This document shows positions 45,033-47,237 of a DNA stretch of 47,237 nt, piece after piece (position 1 is the first letter of the stretch; each line of letters begins with the position of its first letter). The notes beneath the pieces were generated by a model. The model saw nothing but the letters and a program-made list of their open reading frames with translations. It ran no database searches and was not told the origin of the DNA. Location: the NCBI GenBank assembly GCA_013607635.1, contig VCAY01000008.1, positions 1-47,237 of the forward strand. Reading direction: 5' to 3'. Source of the DNA: Campylobacterota bacterium (GTDB lineage: Bacteria; Campylobacterota; Campylobacteria; Campylobacterales; Sulfurimonadaceae). Position numbers and translations under genes: made by a program.

Positions 45033-45989
45033 ATGAAGAAAAATTTTGCACTGATTGGAGCTAGTGGTTACATTGCTCCTAGACACATGAAAGCGATCAA
45101 AGAAACGGGCAATGAACTTGTAGTGGCGTATGATCCTTATGATGGAATAGGGATTATGGATAGCAATTTTCCTCAAGCTGATTTTTTTACCGAGCTGGAG
45201 AGGTTTGAAGATTTTTTAACACAGTATAAAAGAGAGAATAGTCTTGATTATATCTCTATAGCTTCACCAAACTACTTGCATAAAAGTCATATCCGTCTTG
45301 CTTTGCAAAGCGGTGCCGATGCTATTTGTGAAAAACCACTTGTGCTTAATCCTGCAGATATAGATGAGCTTAAAGTGGTGGAAAAAGAGACAGGTAAAAA
45401 GGTTTACAATATTTTACAGCTTCGTTTGCATCCATCTATCATAGAGTTGAAAGAAAAAGTATCAAAAGAGCTTAAAAACAACCCAAATAAGATGTACGAT
45501 ATAGATTTAACCTATCTTACAAGTCGTGGAAAATGGTACTTTGAGAGCTGGAAAGGGAAACAGGAAAAGTCGGGCGGTATAGCATCAAACATCGGTGTGC
45601 ACTTTTACGATATGCTTTGTTGGATATTTGGAGATGTTGAGGAGAATATCGTCCATATCAAAACAGCCGATACCAACGCAGGATATTTTAAACTTAAAAA
45701 TGCAACTGTAAGATGGTTCCTTTCAGTAAATTACGACTACATACCAGAAGAGATTAAAGCAAGCGGGATGAGAACTTACAGATCTATCACCGTTAATGGA
45801 GATGAGATCGAATTTAGTGGTGGTTTTACAGACTTGCATACAAAAAGTTATGAGCATATCTTAAATGGTGGTGGATTTGGGCTTGATGAGGCTTATGGCT
45901 CTATTAAAACAGTATCGGCTATTAGAAATATGCCTGCCGTTGGATTGCAGGGTGAGTACCATCCATTTTGTAAAAAGGTAAATATATAG
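45033..45989 (+). CDS. wbpB: UDP-HexNAc-uronate 3-dehydrogenase, WbpB-like
   Basis: This 318-residue Gfo/Idh/MocA oxidoreductase starts FALIGASGYIAPRHMKAIKE and has the family motif CEKPLVLNPADIDEL. SRGKWYFESWKGKQEKSGGI and NIGVHFYDMLCWIFGD are typical of the WbpB group. It oxidises C3 of the UDP-N-acetyl sugar acid, with 2-oxoglutarate as the usual hydride acceptor for NAD recycling. The aminotransferase WbpE that should follow is not in the window. It begins 4 bases after the dehydrogenase. Confidence 0.9.
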   Translation: MKKNFALIGASGYIAPRHMKAIKETGNELVVAYDPYDGIGIMDSNFPQADFFTELERFEDFLTQYKRENSLDYISIASPNYLHKSHIRLALQSGADAICEKPLVLNPADIDELKVVEKETGKKVYNILQLRLHPSIIELKEKVSKELKNNPNKMYDIDLTYLTSRGKWYFESWKGKQEKSGGIASNIGVHFYDMLCWIFGDVEENIVHIKTADTNAGYFKLKNATVRWFLSVNYDYIPEEIKASGMRTYRSITVNGDEIEFSGGFTDLHTKSYEHILNGGGFGLDEAYGSIKTVSAIRNMPAVGLQGEYHPFCKKVNI

Positions 45990-46559
45990 ATGAGTTCTTT
46001 TTTTGCACATGAAAGTAGCTATATTGATGACAATGTAACAATTGGTGAAAATACTAAGATATGGCATTTCTCACACATCTTGAGCCATACAACCATAGGC
46101 AAAAACTGCTCTTTTGGACAAAACTGTGTTGTTGGTCCTAAAGTGAAAGTGGGTAATGGTGTTAAGGTGCAAAATAACATCTCTATCTATGAAGGGGTAG
46201 AGATAGAAGATGATGTTTTTCTAGGACCATCTATGGTCTTTACCAATGTGATCAATCCAAGAGCTTTTATAGCACGAAAAGATGAGTTTAAAAAAACACT
46301 TCTTAAAAAGGGGTGCTCGATCGGAGCCAATGCAACAATAGTATGTGGTGTTACGATTGGCGAGTATGCACTTGTTGGCAGTGGTGCAGTGGTAAACAAA
46401 GATGTGAAACCTTATGCCCTTATGGTGGGTGTTCCTGCAAAGCAGATAGGTTGGGTTGGAGTAAGTGGAAACACACTGCAGTTTAACGAGGATAATGAGA
46501 CTTATGACAGCGATGGTAGAAAATATGCCATAATTGACGGTAGAGTAAAGGAGCTGTAA
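45990..46559 (+). CDS. wbpD: UDP-amino-sugar N-acetyltransferase, WbpD-like
   Basis: This 189-residue left-handed beta-helix acyltransferase has hexapeptide repeats ([61 protein letters not shown]). It ends the WbpB-E-D series by acetylating the 3-amino group to give UDP-2,3-diacetamido uronic acid, a component of surface polysaccharide or N-glycan. It starts at the base after the wbpB stop and its TAA overlaps the next ATG (TAATG). Confidence 0.9.
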   Translation: MSSFFAHESSYIDDNVTIGENTKIWHFSHILSHTTIGKNCSFGQNCVVGPKVKVGNGVKVQNNISIYEGVEIEDDVFLGPSMVFTNVINPRAFIARKDEFKKTLLKKGCSIGANATIVCGVTIGEYALVGSGAVVNKDVKPYALMVGVPAKQIGWVGVSGNTLQFNEDNETYDSDGRKYAIIDGRVKEL

Positions 46560-46834
46560 TGCAGTTGATAATAGACATAAAAAATGAGAATTTAGTTGAT
46601 AAAATTGTATGGTTTTTAAAAGCTTTTCAAGATAAAGGTGTTGAGATTTTAAATTATAAAACAAAAGAAGCAAATGAAAATAAACAAAACTTACTTGATA
46701 GCAAGTGGGATAAAGAATTTGCTAAAAAACATTGGAAAGAGATAGTTTTGGATACAGATTTAGATGATATGGATGATGATGAAAGACTTTATACAGCAAC
46801 AGCAAGATTTTATAATGACAAATATTCTGATTGA
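46559..46834 (+). CDS. Probable antitoxin of a second PIN pair
   Basis: This 91-residue charged protein has LIIDIKNENLVDKIVWFLKAF at the N-terminus and an acidic middle (DTDLDDMDDDERLYTATA). I do not recognise the family. Its start overlaps the wbpD stop (TAATG), and its 3' end overlaps the PIN gene by 20 bases. Size and placement fit an antitoxin. It is not similar to the antitoxin at 41264. Confidence 0.6.
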   Translation: MQLIIDIKNENLVDKIVWFLKAFQDKGVEILNYKTKEANENKQNLLDSKWDKEFAKKHWKEIVLDTDLDDMDDDERLYTATARFYNDKYSD

Positions 46835-47237
46835 TTTAAATATATTACTTGATTACTATCAAGCAAAAAGAGGGGAAAAGTATCCTGAGTCGGTTAAAGC
46901 TTTTGATAGTTTAAGGTGTAAGGATCAGGCTTTTATATCAGTATCATCTCTTGATAATTTTGAATTTTTAATGTATGACACTATTTCACAGAAATATCCA
47001 GATAAAAGTCGAAGAGAAAAACTCAATGTAATCCATGAAAATATAAAAGAAATCCTCTCTTTTTTTAAAATAGCAAAAACACCATCTTACATAGATATAG
47101 ACTATGGAGATATAGAAGATAGTCAGGTTATGGCTAGTGCAAAAGCCATAGATGCTTTGGTTTTAACCAGAGATGAAAAAATACTTCAAAAATATCCTGC
47201 TATCACTATTCACCCAAAAGAATATATGGCACAAGTC
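46815..47237 (+). CDS. PIN-domain protein, cut by the window end
   Basis: This frame is missing from the ORF track because it has no stop before the edge; 141 codons are visible from ATG 46815. PIN marks are ILIDLNILLDYYQ at the start, GDIEDSQVMASAKAIDALV in the middle and LTRDEKILQKYP near the end. It is probably almost complete, as PIN toxins are about 130-145 aa. It would be the toxin partner of the 46559 gene and lies in the wbp operon. It differs strongly from the PIN protein at 41548. Confidence 0.78.
   Translation, partial: MTNILIDLNILLDYYQAKRGEKYPESVKAFDSLRCKDQAFISVSSLDNFEFLMYDTISQKYPDKSRREKLNVIHENIKEILSFFKIAKTPSYIDIDYGDIEDSQVMASAKAIDALVLTRDEKILQKYPAITIHPKEYMAQV

Overview
The window reads as a chromosomal segment of a free-living Campylobacterota (epsilonproteobacterial) bacterium, most like Sulfurimonas or Sulfurovum. 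The genome is AT-rich, and its promoters consist of a good -10 box (TATAAT/TACAAT) behind T-rich DNA, usually without a -35. It carries the fused ispDF gene, a one-gene orphan regulator of the HP1021/Cj1608 type, a futalosine-route menaquinone gene (mqnE) and a gyrA-flgP-flgQ-flgR-asd string. From memory, several of these gene orders match Campylobacter jejuni. All names come from reading the protein sequences; no database search was run.

Layout. 1-3.2 kb: the tail of a broken AAA ATPase, two small unknown genes, a secreted rhodanese, and a methyl-accepting chemotaxis gene wrecked by deletions and a frameshift. 3.2-9 kb: an MscS channel, a shikimate-dehydrogenase-like protein without the catalytic lysine, then the minus-strand operon ispDF, atypical response regulator, ATP-sulfurylase-like gene, pgpA. 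9-12 kb: thiC, tRNA-Ala, mrp. 12-24.4 kb, all minus strand: gyrA, flgP, flgQ, flgR, asd, yqhA, hemE, a radical SAM gene, glnD and glmS. 24.4-27.6 kb: an ammonium module (amtB, PII, second amtB) with the same palindrome at the same place before both transporter promoters. It belongs functionally with glnD, which would modify the PII protein at Tyr51. 27.7-28.6 kb: a TonB-like gene and tRNA-Glu/tRNA-Lys. 28.7-37 kb: CsgG-like and LPP20-like lipoproteins followed by a complete MoxR-DUF58-BatA-BatB/C-BatD operon. 37-41.2 kb: tyrA, then an ABM monooxygenase-fold gene, a class II aldolase and a clear LsrK (autoinducer-2 kinase) homologue, the last behind a hairpin plus a strong terminator. 41.2-47.2 kb: a PIN toxin-antitoxin pair fused by overlaps onto mqnE and a glycosyltransferase, then wbpO/tviB-wbpB-wbpD for a diacetamido-uronic acid sugar nucleotide, then a second antitoxin/PIN pair cut by the window end.

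The most promising unexplained signals are: (1) the TGATTAA-AAA-TTAATCA operator exactly 40 bp from the -10 of both amt genes; (2) the Lsr-like kinase/ABM/aldolase cluster without an Lsr transporter, with an attenuator-like leader; (3) the multiply deleted chemoreceptor; (4) PIN modules spliced in frame-tight fashion into housekeeping and polysaccharide operons; (5) a set of signalling or enzyme-like proteins missing their key residues (Ser48 regulator, sulfurylase-like protein, AroE-like protein). There is no intergenic stretch above 300 bases. No CRISPR array, insertion sequence, rRNA or prophage was seen.
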